64,000 bases of DNA from assembly GCF_041154745.1 (NCBI RefSeq), contig NZ_AP031573.1:1550001-1614000 (forward strand). The letters are read 5' to 3'. Source of the DNA: Flavobacterium sp. CFS9. Lineage in GTDB: Bacteria > Bacteroidota > Bacteroidia > Flavobacteriales > Flavobacteriaceae. The notes beneath the pieces are model-generated. The model saw only the letters and a list, made by a program, of their open reading frames with translations. It was not told where the DNA came from and made no database searches. Shown here piece after piece: positions 24,034 through 31,943 of this stretch (positions are counted from its first letter, which is position 1; each line of letters begins with the position of its first letter). A program made the position numbers and the translations under genes.

Positions 24034-24160
24034 TTCGATTTTGTTTATAAATTGTTTTTACTTTAAAACAGAACCACTCAATTTGTGTGGCAATTACTTT
24101 TTTGTTTGACCAGATTAGCAACCCTGTCGCTAAAATGGCAGTACTTAGATACTTATCCAT
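23990..24160 (-). CDS. Very small membrane protein (56 residues)
   Basis: The ATG at 24160 overlaps the upstream stop (TAATG), a layout of coupled translation. It opens a frame MDKYLSTAILATGLLIWSNK with one short TM segment and a basic tail. It overlaps the next gene by 44 bases, which lowers confidence. Confidence 0.35.
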   Translation of the reverse strand: MDKYLSTAILATGLLIWSNKKVIATQIEWFCFKVKTIYKQNRNDRHNNTNSRSRTL

Positions 24161-24837
24161 TACACTGTGAATCTGAACTCTACCTTTTTTGTTCTGTTTT
24201 CGCCAACTTCTACAAACTTGTAACCGCTTACATAGGAGCTGCCTTTTGTTCGGTTCTGAGCCTCAATAATAATGTCCATTCCTTCGTCAAATTCCGGTGA
24301 GTTAAAATCGCTTCGCATTTGATTTAATTGGATGATTTTTGCAGGATTCAACATTCCGGTTTTAATATTTGGCTTCAAAAGATGTGTCACCGCCTTGGTT
24401 AACTTCACACTATTTTCGTCCTGTTCATCGCCGGATAATGCAGTTATATAGTTCATTATTTTCTGTATTCCGGCGGTTTCTGTTCCATCAAATGAAATAG
24501 TAATGTTATGACCGATTGTAATACTACATGATCCGTCTGGATGTGTGACTGTATGACTTTCTTGTTCCAGTTTATCCAAACCGTAGATATCTGTTTTCAG
24601 TTTTAAAACATCATTAAAGTTTTTGAAAACAGAATCAACTAATTCAACCATATTGTTTTGACGATCAATAAGAGGATCAATGTTATTGATCAAAAATTCC
24701 GTGGATAGCTCTTTGTATGCTGCCTTGTCGGATCTTGCTTTTTGTTTATTTGCCTTTTCTTCAGCTGCTAACTCCTGCATTAAAGTCTTTCTATCTGTTG
24801 GGGATAATTTTGTAATATCTAATTGTTGCGTTTCCAT
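24160..24837 (-). CDS. DUF3164-like early phage protein
   Basis: I choose the ATG at 24837 (METQQLDITKLSPTDRKTLM, 225 residues). It has an N-terminal coiled coil, a central beta part (DGSCSITIGHNITISFDGTE) and the C-terminal 'FDEGMDIIIEAQNRTKGSSY ... VEFRFTV'. This is the layout I know from DUF3164, a family found in early regions of Mu-like phages, of unclear function. Moderate confidence in the family. Confidence 0.55.
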   Translation of the reverse strand: METQQLDITKLSPTDRKTLMQELAAEEKANKQKARSDKAAYKELSTEFLINNIDPLIDRQNNMVELVDSVFKNFNDVLKLKTDIYGLDKLEQESHTVTHPDGSCSITIGHNITISFDGTETAGIQKIMNYITALSGDEQDENSVKLTKAVTHLLKPNIKTGMLNPAKIIQLNQMRSDFNSPEFDEGMDIIIEAQNRTKGSSYVSGYKFVEVGENRTKKVEFRFTV

Positions 24838-24874
24838 GATAATTGGGTCTTTTACGTTAATGTTTTTTATTTCG

Positions 24875-25174
24875 TTAGTAATTTTCATTCTCAAAAGGAT
24901 TTTGAATTAGGTTGCCCCATGATGTCTGTTCAAGCTTTTCGAGAGTTAACTTTACTTTGGCTTCCAGTGCTGCCGTTACTTTGTAGTACCTGACTTCGCT
25001 AGGGAAGTTTTCTTTGCTAATCTGTGACAGTAGAGCACCTCGCTCTTGATTTATGCAGATTCTTTCACATGTTTTAAAGACATGAATACGGCCATGTTTC
25101 TGCTGTTCTGAACAGTAATACAGTACATTGTGTAAATCTGATAATCTTTGGTCTATTTGTGTTTTATCATTCAT
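24875..25174 (-). CDS. Early phage protein, unknown
   Basis: A 99-residue helical protein (MNDKTQIDQRLSDLHNVLYY) with two Cys (CERICINQERG) and a basic centre. It sits between the DUF3164-like gene and a 48-residue ORF. No family recognised. Confidence 0.55.
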   Translation of the reverse strand: MNDKTQIDQRLSDLHNVLYYCSEQQKHGRIHVFKTCERICINQERGALLSQISKENFPSEVRYYKVTAALEAKVKLTLEKLEQTSWGNLIQNPFENENY

Positions 25175-25178
25175 CCTT

Positions 25179-25325
25179 TTAAAGTTTATCTTTGTTTTTA
25201 CTTACCTGCTTACTTCTTAAATTTCTAAGATCAGATTCAATTGTAACTCTATTTAAATGGTTTGGATTATCCCTCAACCATTGCTCTAAATCGGCAATTT
25301 TATTTTTTACTTGTTGTGGTGTCAT
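25179..25325 (-). CDS. Very small early protein (48 residues)
   Basis: ATG at 25325, stop at 25179; reads MTPQQVKNKIADLEQWLRDN and ends KQVSKNKDKL. The helical, charged sequence fills the gap between two early genes exactly (4 bases after one, 4 before the next), so it is probably real. Confidence 0.5.
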   Translation of the reverse strand: MTPQQVKNKIADLEQWLRDNPNHLNRVTIESDLRNLRSKQVSKNKDKL

Positions 25326-25330
25326 AGTGA

Positions 25331-25723
25331 TTAGTTTAAAATTTCTATTGGGAATGGTACTCTGATACCTGGTACTTTTGAAGGTTGTTGATCTCGTTTT
25401 TTTGCTTCATTAAGCAACGGTATTGGAAAGCGTGACATCAGTTTACTTATGCACTTACAATAAAGTCTGTCTTTATCTCTTCCATTCACTCTAGGATATC
25501 TTTTTATTAAATCCTTAAACTCTAATTCTTCTTTATGAAGTTCGATTGTAAACCATTTACTAACTGCCGAAGAGGTTACAACTTTTCTAAACTCGAAAGA
25601 GCTAATCGTTACACTTTCGACCCAGTAAAACCAAAATGCAAGTATTAAATCTTCTTTGGTTTCACATACTTTTAAATGATCCATTAAATAATCTGTTGCA
25701 GATTCTTTTGTTGTTGTTTTCAT
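25331..25723 (-). CDS. Early phage protein, unknown
   Basis: A 130-residue protein (MKTTTKESATDYLMDHLKVC) with Trp/Phe-rich helices (AFWFYWVESVTISSFEF) and a basic C-terminus. It lies 3 bases after the P-loop ATPase gene and is probably translated with it. Function unknown. Confidence 0.55.
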   Translation of the reverse strand: MKTTTKESATDYLMDHLKVCETKEDLILAFWFYWVESVTISSFEFRKVVTSSAVSKWFTIELHKEELEFKDLIKRYPRVNGRDKDRLYCKCISKLMSRFPIPLLNEAKKRDQQPSKVPGIRVPFPIEILN

Positions 25724-25726
25724 AAC

Positions 25727-26371
25727 TTATCCTTTTTCTAATAGTTTTACTTGTCTGTCGTTGTAACCTTTTTGCCAAATGACATGAGGTTCGTAAGCCT
25801 CAAATCTATTTTTCTCAATTATTGCCTGATAATCTGTCACATTGACTACTATATCTGCATCATAATAAATATCTTCTGCTATTTTTCCTTTGGGTTTCTT
25901 ACCATCAGCACCACTAATCCAAATGAAGGTTGTATCTTGAAATTGGCTAATAAATTCAAAATAATGTTCGCTTCTCATCTTCCTAAAAAAGTACTGAACC
26001 GAATCAATAACTACTATTTTTGGCTGCCTCTGTCGGCTTAACCTTGCTGTTAGCTGAACTATATTTTCCTGATGGTAGTTAAATCCAGGTACACCTTTCA
26101 TGTTACTTCGTTTCAACGCCATTTTAAACCCTTTTTTCATTCCTTCCTCAGAAGTGTTGTAGTGCACTTTTTGGGAATTCAAACAAATCTGTTTTACAGC
26201 TTGTAACACATAAGATGTTTTTCCCTGGCCTGAACCTCCATAAACCAACCAATGACTATTTCCTAACTGAGGTTCACCTAGGTGTTCCTTCCACTCTTTA
26301 TCTACTTTTATGGTTTTAAAATTTATCCGGTCTATATCTTCGTAGCTGTAAGCTCTTGGAACTTTTATCAT
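25727..26371 (-). CDS. P-loop ATPase (RecA/RadA-like)
   Basis: A 214-residue ATPase: Walker A GGSGQGKTS (about residues 45-53) and Walker B KIVVIDSVQ (about residues 118-126), followed by a sensor-like strand TTFIWISGADGK. The arrangement resembles RadA/RecA-core ATPases. It stands next to the MuB-like gene (1-base gap), giving the phage two ATPases in the transposition operon. A role in replication or target handling is inferred from context. Confidence 0.75.
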   Translation of the reverse strand: MIKVPRAYSYEDIDRINFKTIKVDKEWKEHLGEPQLGNSHWLVYGGSGQGKTSYVLQAVKQICLNSQKVHYNTSEEGMKKGFKMALKRSNMKGVPGFNYHQENIVQLTARLSRQRQPKIVVIDSVQYFFRKMRSEHYFEFISQFQDTTFIWISGADGKKPKGKIAEDIYYDADIVVNVTDYQAIIEKNRFEAYEPHVIWQKGYNDRQVKLLEKG

Positions 26372-26372
26372 A

Positions 26373-27218
26373 TTAGGCAGCCTTTTTTTGATTAAGGAAA
26401 TAACTTTCTACATCTTGTTTAACGCGTCTTAAATCACCTTCACAATTACAAAAGATTGTTTCGATTCTATCCATGTCAGTTAAACCATTTTCTATACATA
26501 TTGCAGATACATCAGTTAGGGTAAGAGGTTTTAATTTTAGAAACTTTCGGCCAATTCTTGACCATAATTCGAAGTAACCGGAGCGATCTGCTTTCACTCC
26601 TCGTTTGATTCTTTTTTCTAGTGCAGGTACACCGGAGAGTAAGAAGCCGCAATGCCCAACCAGATCATTGTAGAAATCAATAAAGAAATCCATAGAGCCG
26701 TCTTTTAGTTTGTCCATTTGATCAATTATCACTAAAGGTTTTTCCAGTGTGCTCAAATGATCAATAAAACGCTCTACCAAATCTTCTGTGGTTCCAAAAT
26801 CATCTAATCCGCAAGCTGTCACCAAGGCTTTAGCGTAACTTTTTGATTTCCAAAATGTTTTGCATTCGATATAAATCACATTTGGTAAAGTGCTAGCAAT
26901 TAATTTATAGGCTTGGCTTTTTCCTGCGCCTGCATCGTAAGAAATTCCAAAACTTATAGACTTTTCTTTTGCTTTTTCAGCATGGCGATAGATATACTCT
27001 AAATTGGTAGTTTGAGCAGTTTTCCAGTCTAACTCTATACGAAGTTTCACTTTTACTTTGCGCCACATTTCATCTTTTATAAGCCCCCAGTTTTCATTTA
27101 TCATCTGACTTATGGTGGCCGATGATACTCCTGCTTTGGTAGCTACTTTATTTTGAGAGGTTAACGCACATAAGTGCTTTATTTCTTTGGTAATCTGTTG
27201 TTTTTGTGATGTTGTCAT
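26373..27218 (-). CDS. MuB-like transposition ATPase
   Basis: I choose the ATG at 27218 (MTTSQKQQITKEIKHLCALT, 281 residues), since the upstream start lies in the transposase gene. The N-terminal helix-turn-helix (QNKVATKAGVSSATISQMIN) followed by an AAA+ core (Walker A SYDAGAGKSQA, Walker B KPLVIIDQMD, LLSGVPALEKR) is the domain order of MuB, which binds target DNA and activates the transposase. It follows the transposase gene directly. Confidence 0.88.
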   Translation of the reverse strand: MTTSQKQQITKEIKHLCALTSQNKVATKAGVSSATISQMINENWGLIKDEMWRKVKVKLRIELDWKTAQTTNLEYIYRHAEKAKEKSISFGISYDAGAGKSQAYKLIASTLPNVIYIECKTFWKSKSYAKALVTACGLDDFGTTEDLVERFIDHLSTLEKPLVIIDQMDKLKDGSMDFFIDFYNDLVGHCGFLLSGVPALEKRIKRGVKADRSGYFELWSRIGRKFLKLKPLTLTDVSAICIENGLTDMDRIETIFCNCEGDLRRVKQDVESYFLNQKKAA

Positions 27219-27234
27219 GGTAGTTTTGGTTAAG

Positions 27235-29223
27235 TTAAAAATCGTACTCCTGGTCTGCTGCTTCAGCAATTAGTTGTTCTACTTTGCTAATATTTCCACC
27301 CATTTTTATAAGTAGTTCAGTATCTTCTATTAGTGTTTCTCTGTTAATTCCTGTCCTATTTTCAAGGGCTTTAAGCTCTCTTTGGGTGCGTTCTAATTCT
27401 AATTTTCTAACTTGCATATCTGCAAGCCATTTTTCTTTATCACCTTCTTTCATTAGGGCAGGGATATTTTGATGTTTTCGTTTAGGTTCTGCGTTGGCTA
27501 TCCAAACGTAATTGTCTTTTTCGTCCTTAGCATAGAGTTGAACATAGCCATCAAGAAAATCAGGGTCATAGCGTACTTTGAATTTATTGCCAATGTTTTT
27601 GTATCTAAAGTTAAGGTCAACCGCTCCGGTTTTGTCATACACTTCAAATTCGTAATCAGTACCTCCAATTTTTAAATTCATACCACTTGATTTGTAGGTC
27701 ACTAATCGTTTGGTTTCTTCTATCCACATTTTATCCATTATTTCCCAAAGCGTTAGTGGTTCTTTCATTGGCATTTCGTGTTGATACACTTGGTTTCTTG
27801 ATGTTTTATCAAAATGTGGATGTTCGCCATTGTTCCATATATTTACAGCTGCTATCCACGCTTTTTGCAACTCGTCAACCGTTTTTAGATGTGCTTTATT
27901 CTCCAGAATAAAATCAGCATTCATTTTATTATCATCACGTCTTACAGTTATACTTTGTCCATCCGAAAACCAAAACTTGGTAATGACTTCCTGCTGAATA
28001 CGTGCAAAAAGATTCTCAGCAGGGTTGGAGTGATTTTTTGCCTTGTTTGGGTGATGTGTTCCGTGACCATCAATAGCCATAAGTGAATCGTACAAATCCT
28101 GCATTCTGTCCATTTTGTGACCTCCTTGATGATCATAAGTCAGATAGTAAGGACGGCATTGTGCTTCATTGACTGCCATTTTAATAGCTTTGAAATGTTC
28201 AATATGGCTTTCGGTAAATGAGATATCCCAACCTATGATCTTTTCACTATACACATCAAACATCACGTCAATTTTAAGTTTTGCTCCCATTTTATTTGAG
28301 CTTTCATCCCAGTAGTGAATCCAATCCAGTTTTGTACCATCAATCGCCCAATATGCGTTAGGGAACCAATCGCTTCTATCTCTGGTGATGGTGTGCTTGT
28401 ATTTTTTATTGTAAGCTGCCAATCCGTGGCGGGCTAATGTCCATATACGTTCTCTTTCTGGTTGATAGAGCCAATTGTAAATCGCCGATTCGGTTAAAGA
28501 TTTCCAATCGTGTTTTATTGCCTCACGTTCATAATCCTGTAAAACTTCCGGAATAGACATTTTTATTGGCAAACAATATTTAGCTAAGATAAAATCAGCT
28601 ATTTCGTCTTTAATTATTTGTGCATTTTTTTGGCCTTCTCCTTTGTGAAGGAATACTTCGTAACCGTTTTTTAGATACTCGTCATATTTGGCCTTTAATC
28701 TACGCGGATTGCCCGGTAGGGAATATGTCCACTTTTTGGTATTAATAGCATTAACGGCTTCACTGATGTTTTTCCAAATCTCCGTAGTTTTGCGGCCAAA
28801 TACTTTAGATCTAACTAAACGATCATTAAGCACTGTTTTAATGGCGTTTAAAATGATTGCGTTTGTCGCTTTTTCTCTTTGATCTTCCAGAGATAGTGGT
28901 TTGCCGCATGGCTTACGATGTTCTGCAAAAAACTTGATTGCTTTCGAATCCGGAAGTATATACTTCTCAAGATGATTACGTACAACTACATCTTTAGGGT
29001 CTTTCAGTTTTTCAATACATACTTTTTTGAAATCTGTTCCTTGATGTACGGGTAAATCGTGAAAGCTTATAAAGGGTTCATTACCTGGTCCTCTTCCTTC
29101 TTTTGTACGGATCAACTTTCCTCTGTTGCATAATTTTTGATAATTGCCATACGAAATTAATCCCCAGTCTTCATAAAGAAGTTTGGCAGGTATGGAGAGT
29201 ATGTTATTGTGATATTCGTACAT
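27235..29223 (-). CDS. Mu A-like DDE transposase
   Basis: I choose the ATG at 29223 (MYEYHNNILSIPAKLLYEDW, 662 residues). The DDE core is visible: Asp295 in WAIDGTKLD, Asp364 in YDHQGGHK, Glu403 in NPAENLFARI. A DNA-binding N-terminal region precedes it and a beta-rich domain with 'KVRYDPDFLDGYVQLYAKDE' follows, as in MuA. It integrates and replicates the phage by transposition. First large gene of the early operon. Confidence 0.92.
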   Translation of the reverse strand: MYEYHNNILSIPAKLLYEDWGLISYGNYQKLCNRGKLIRTKEGRGPGNEPFISFHDLPVHQGTDFKKVCIEKLKDPKDVVVRNHLEKYILPDSKAIKFFAEHRKPCGKPLSLEDQREKATNAIILNAIKTVLNDRLVRSKVFGRKTTEIWKNISEAVNAINTKKWTYSLPGNPRRLKAKYDEYLKNGYEVFLHKGEGQKNAQIIKDEIADFILAKYCLPIKMSIPEVLQDYEREAIKHDWKSLTESAIYNWLYQPERERIWTLARHGLAAYNKKYKHTITRDRSDWFPNAYWAIDGTKLDWIHYWDESSNKMGAKLKIDVMFDVYSEKIIGWDISFTESHIEHFKAIKMAVNEAQCRPYYLTYDHQGGHKMDRMQDLYDSLMAIDGHGTHHPNKAKNHSNPAENLFARIQQEVITKFWFSDGQSITVRRDDNKMNADFILENKAHLKTVDELQKAWIAAVNIWNNGEHPHFDKTSRNQVYQHEMPMKEPLTLWEIMDKMWIEETKRLVTYKSSGMNLKIGGTDYEFEVYDKTGAVDLNFRYKNIGNKFKVRYDPDFLDGYVQLYAKDEKDNYVWIANAEPKRKHQNIPALMKEGDKEKWLADMQVRKLELERTQRELKALENRTGINRETLIEDTELLIKMGGNISKVEQLIAEAADQEYDF

Positions 29224-29284
29224 TTTAAAATGAATTTGTTCCCGTCGTGGTGTCGAAACCATGCAAGCCGTGACGGGTTTATTA

Positions 29285-29485
29285 TTATAATCTTTGGATT
29301 GTTTTATTGATCTCCTTTTCCATTAGTTTGTAATCCTCACAAATCTTAATGGAAGTATCACTTTGTCTATCTCCTCGGAGAGAAGCGTTAATGAATTGAA
29401 TAGTCAAACCATATTTTTCTTTTAATTTTTTTATAATTACAGGGTTGTGACTTGCGTACTCTTTTTTTTGTTTACTTTTGTCCAT
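29285..29485 (-). CDS. Small Ner-sized regulatory protein candidate
   Basis: A 66-residue basic protein (MDKSKQKKEYASHNPVIIKK; EKYGLTIQFINASLRG) with a helix-turn-helix-like centre. It is the first gene of the early operon, where Mu has Ner, which turns down early transcription. The family is not certain. Confidence 0.55.
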   Translation of the reverse strand: MDKSKQKKEYASHNPVIIKKLKEKYGLTIQFINASLRGDRQSDTSIKICEDYKLMEKEINKTIQRL

Positions 29486-29511
29486 TGTTCTAACTGTTTC
29501 AATTTGTTTTA

Positions 29512-29565
29512 CAAATATAGAAGATAATTTTCAACACATCAAAACAAATAGGTGATAATTTTCAA
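29512..29565. promoter_or_regulatory. Early promoter and operator region (lysis-lysogeny switch)
   Basis: On the minus strand TTG-N20-TATATTTG (-7 box at 29519-29512) matches a Bacteroidota promoter for the early operon. Two copies of GATAATTTTCAA (29523-29534 and 29554-29565, 31 bp apart, about three helical turns) lie over and upstream of it, between the divergent repressor and early genes. They are candidate repressor or Ner operators. Confidence 0.55.
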
Positions 29566-29570
29566 TTTTT

Positions 29571-30227
29571 ATGAATAATATTTTAGACTCTTTTAGTAAA
29601 GTTGCTAAAAACGAAGGTGTTACAATAACAAAGCTTGAACAAGTGATAGGTGCTAGTAAGGGAGTTTTATCACGTGCAATTGCAAATAATAGTGATATTC
29701 AAGCTAAATGGATTTTAAAATTAGTTGAAAATTATCCCCAATATAATTCAGAATGGCTCTTAACTGGTAAAGAACCGATGTTGAAAAGTAAGAATACACC
29801 AATAGCTATAAAAACAAGTAGTACTAATGGATATCCTTTAGTTTCTGTTACTGCCATAGGAGGCTTTGGCAATAATGCTTTCACTATACTTCCTCAAGAT
29901 GTTAAAGACTATTACAACATTCCAAAATTTAGCAATAAAAAAATTGACTTTATGATTGAGGTTGAAGGTAGTAGTATGTATCCAAAATACAGCAGCGGAG
30001 ATATTGTGGCTTGTACAGTTATTAAAGAAAGTCGTTTTATACAATGGAACAAAACACATGTTATTGCAACTAAAGAACAGGGAATAATTATTAAGCGAAT
30101 AAAAAAGGCCGCTTCTGAAGATTCCCTTATCATGATTTCGGATAATGAAAATTATGATCCTTTTAATGTTCCCAAAGAAGAAATAACCGGAATAGCTTTG
30201 GTTGTAGGTGTAATACGATTAGAATAA
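29571..30227 (+). CDS. S24 family phage repressor (CI/LexA-like)
   Basis: A 218-residue protein with an N-terminal HTH (VTITKLEQVIGASKGVLSRA, about residues 17-36) and a C-terminal S24 peptidase domain with Ser135 in VEGSSMYPKY and Lys175 in GIIIKRIKK as the likely dyad. 'TAIGGFGNN' at 94-102 is the probable hinge and cleavage region. Transcribed away from the early operon, it should maintain lysogeny and be cleaved after RecA activation. Confidence 0.88.
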   Translation: MNNILDSFSKVAKNEGVTITKLEQVIGASKGVLSRAIANNSDIQAKWILKLVENYPQYNSEWLLTGKEPMLKSKNTPIAIKTSSTNGYPLVSVTAIGGFGNNAFTILPQDVKDYYNIPKFSNKKIDFMIEVEGSSMYPKYSSGDIVACTVIKESRFIQWNKTHVIATKEQGIIIKRIKKAASEDSLIMISDNENYDPFNVPKEEITGIALVVGVIRLE

Positions 30228-30238
30228 ACAAGTTATAT

Positions 30239-30475
30239 ATGGAAGATTTTTTAAAAGAATTTAATCGAGTAAGGTGTAATCCTATCTACTTTATTGAAAA
30301 ATACTATAATGTAAGGAATGAAAGCAAATTAGAGCTAACAGAGGAACAAAAACAAAAACTATTTGACAAATATAAAATGATCCCTTTGTTTGATGATTTT
30401 GAAAGTATTAATAAGTACAATGATAGAATTGATGAATTAAAAAAACAAGGTTATAAAGATTGGGAAATACATTAA
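30239..30475 (+). CDS. Small protein downstream of repressor, unknown
   Basis: A 78-residue acidic protein (MEDFLKEFNRVRCNPIYFIE ... KKQGYKDWEIH), 11 bases after the repressor and likely co-transcribed, so expressed in the lysogen. Such genes often carry exclusion or host-benefit functions, but nothing in the sequence shows one. Confidence 0.55.
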   Translation: MEDFLKEFNRVRCNPIYFIEKYYNVRNESKLELTEEQKQKLFDKYKMIPLFDDFESINKYNDRIDELKKQGYKDWEIH

Positions 30476-30976
30476 AGTTGCTTATTTACAGATGTTTACC
30501 AGTTTATAACTGTGTTTTTTATGTATTTACACCCCCATTCTCAAGTAATTTTTAAGTACTAAATACCATTTTTATGTATTTTTAGTAAACTATCGTGCTG
30601 TTTTTTTACTGATTTTTGTCTACCTATTTGTCTACCTATTTGTCCATTTAGATCTTTTTTATACATTTTTTTGTTTTCTGCATTTTTTATAAAATAGATA
30701 CAAAAAAGCCCTCCTATTTGAGGGCTACTTGCTGTTAAAAATTGCCTATAATCCTTGAAAATAGTATGTTTAGCTATTTTTCTACTTGTATAATGTATTT
30801 TATTACTTAAAAGGCAAACTTGTAGCTATTTCAATGGTAGTTAAATAGCACTTTGTAGTAGTATAATGTACATTTCAAATTATTATTATTATCGCCCTTT
30901 TTGTGTGTTAAGTCCTGATATTGTTGACTTTTCGACCTTTTTTGTATTAGTTACTTTTGTACAATTCATTTAATAG
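30476..30976. other. Non-coding right end of prophage with repeats
   Basis: No convincing gene is seen in 500 bases. The AT-rich stretch has a 12-mer in tandem (TGTCTACCTATT at 30617-30640, with a decayed third copy), two copies of TAGCTATTT (30771, 30823) and two of GTATAATGTA (30788, 30861). Such repeats are expected for transposase-binding end sites. The end of the element should be close to 30960-30980, with a terminal CA such as that at 30962-30963 possible. Confidence 0.5.
30703..30727 (-). terminator. Terminator facing into the prophage
   Basis: AGCCCTC / GAGGGCT with a short loop is followed on the minus strand by a T-run (CTTTTTTG). It would stop leftward transcription entering the prophage from the host side and protect the repressor region. 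Confidence 0.75.
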
Positions 30977-31450
30977 CCCCTAGGTAGCGGTCTCTCCGGT
31001 AACTGCCGATTTTTAATTGCAAGTGCAGCAGCAAGAGATTTATCCAAGTTCAATCCGGATTCCGTAAAAAACGGACATGCTCTATTGGACGACAATTCTT
31101 TCTTTAAAGTACTGGACATTTACAACATTGACAATAAAACTCAGATTCTCTTACTTAACATTCCCGGAAACTCACTTCCGCTTTTCAAAAATTCAACTTC
31201 AAATCTTGAAGAAGAAATTACAGAAAAAGCGAGACAAAAATTCACCGCTAAAATTAATTCACCTTTAATTCCGGAATTACAAACCGAAGTCTGGAGAGAA
31301 AAAACAAAAGCCCCTATTGGCATCAGTCGTTCCGGTGAATTATACTTTGACGATTCCACTATCAAAAAAGAAGAGCTTCAAAGAATAGATATCAACAAAA
31401 CCCAAAAGCGAATCGAAATCAACAAAAAGCCCTGGTGGAAAATTTGGTAA
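30977..31450 (+). pseudogene. 3' remnant of a host gene cut by the prophage
   Basis: The frame is open from just after TAG at 30974-30976 and has protein-like sequence (GSGLSGNCRFLIASAAARDL, then PDSVKNGHALLDDNSFF) well before the first ATG at 31085. It runs to KKPWWKIW at 31450. This suggests that the 5' part lies at the other end of the prophage. The protein is not recognised. Alternatively it is a short intact gene starting at 31085, in which case the insertion only hit its promoter. Confidence 0.6.
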
Positions 31451-31495
31451 AACTTCCACTTAAAAACAAGTATCTGTCAAATCCTACATCGACGC

Positions 31496-31831
31496 ATGAA
31501 ACGATTCTTATTACTACTTTCCTGTACAATAGCTGCGGGCTGTTCGAATCCACACACTTTTCTTTTAAACGATAAGAACCAAAACCAATACTTTGTATCG
31601 GAATCCATCCAACAGGCAATCGAAAAAGATATAATTAAAAAATCACCTTTAATTGTGATCAACGGAGTTCCGTTTCGATATGACAAAAAGCAAGACACTA
31701 TAATTTTGCCTCTTGAAAAAACTGACATTATTAGTATAGATTTTTTAAACGAAAACAGCAGCCGCATCATTTACAATGAAAAAGAAAACGATGGTGCTAT
31801 CATAATTACAGCAAGTATTCAGAACAAATAA
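31496..31831 (+). CDS. Small lipoprotein with TonB-plug-like motif
   Basis: A 111-residue protein with a lipoprotein signal (lipobox Ala-Ala-Gly-Cys, Cys16). The mature part has PLIVINGVPF and later IISIDFLNENSSRIIYNEKE followed by DGAIIITA, which parallels the 'PL.VIDGVP ... I..I.VL....A.YG....GVIIITT' stretch of TonB receptor plugs. It would sit in a membrane leaflet facing the periplasm or surface. The role is unknown; a receptor partner is a guess. Confidence 0.65.
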   Translation: MKRFLLLLSCTIAAGCSNPHTFLLNDKNQNQYFVSESIQQAIEKDIIKKSPLIVINGVPFRYDKKQDTIILPLEKTDIISIDFLNENSSRIIYNEKENDGAIIITASIQNK

Positions 31832-31943
31832 ACAGTTATATCGTTTTCGTAACTATTTGTTATATAATTGTGAAGCTTAAAGCTATTAGAACTAATTTCA
31901 GTATTTTTGTTTTTTTATAACCACATTCTCAATTAAACAAAAA

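Larger units (their letters stand above)
1..30976. mobile_element. Mu-like transposable prophage with contractile tail (left end outside window)
   Basis: The region holds a DDE transposase, a MuB-like ATPase, an S24 repressor, and Mu-type head genes (DUF935 portal, MuF, gp36-like DUF1320, gpG-like) with sheath, tube, tape measure and baseplate genes. No tyrosine integrase is seen, so replication and integration by transposition are inferred. The right end is placed between the last phage gene (30475) and the point where a host reading frame opens (30977); the exact terminal base and the target duplication cannot be fixed without the left end. Layout: leftward tail/capsid block, rightward terminase/portal block, leftward DGR plus early operon, rightward repressor. 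Confidence 0.93.

Noticed and set aside
29224..29262. Longer transposase start at 29262
   Set aside because: The extra 13 residues are unlike MuA-type proteins, and the ATG at 29223 gives a better N-terminus.
30617..30640. Tandem 12-mers as a CRISPR array
   Set aside because: Repeats are adjacent with no spacers and too short; they look like end-binding sites.
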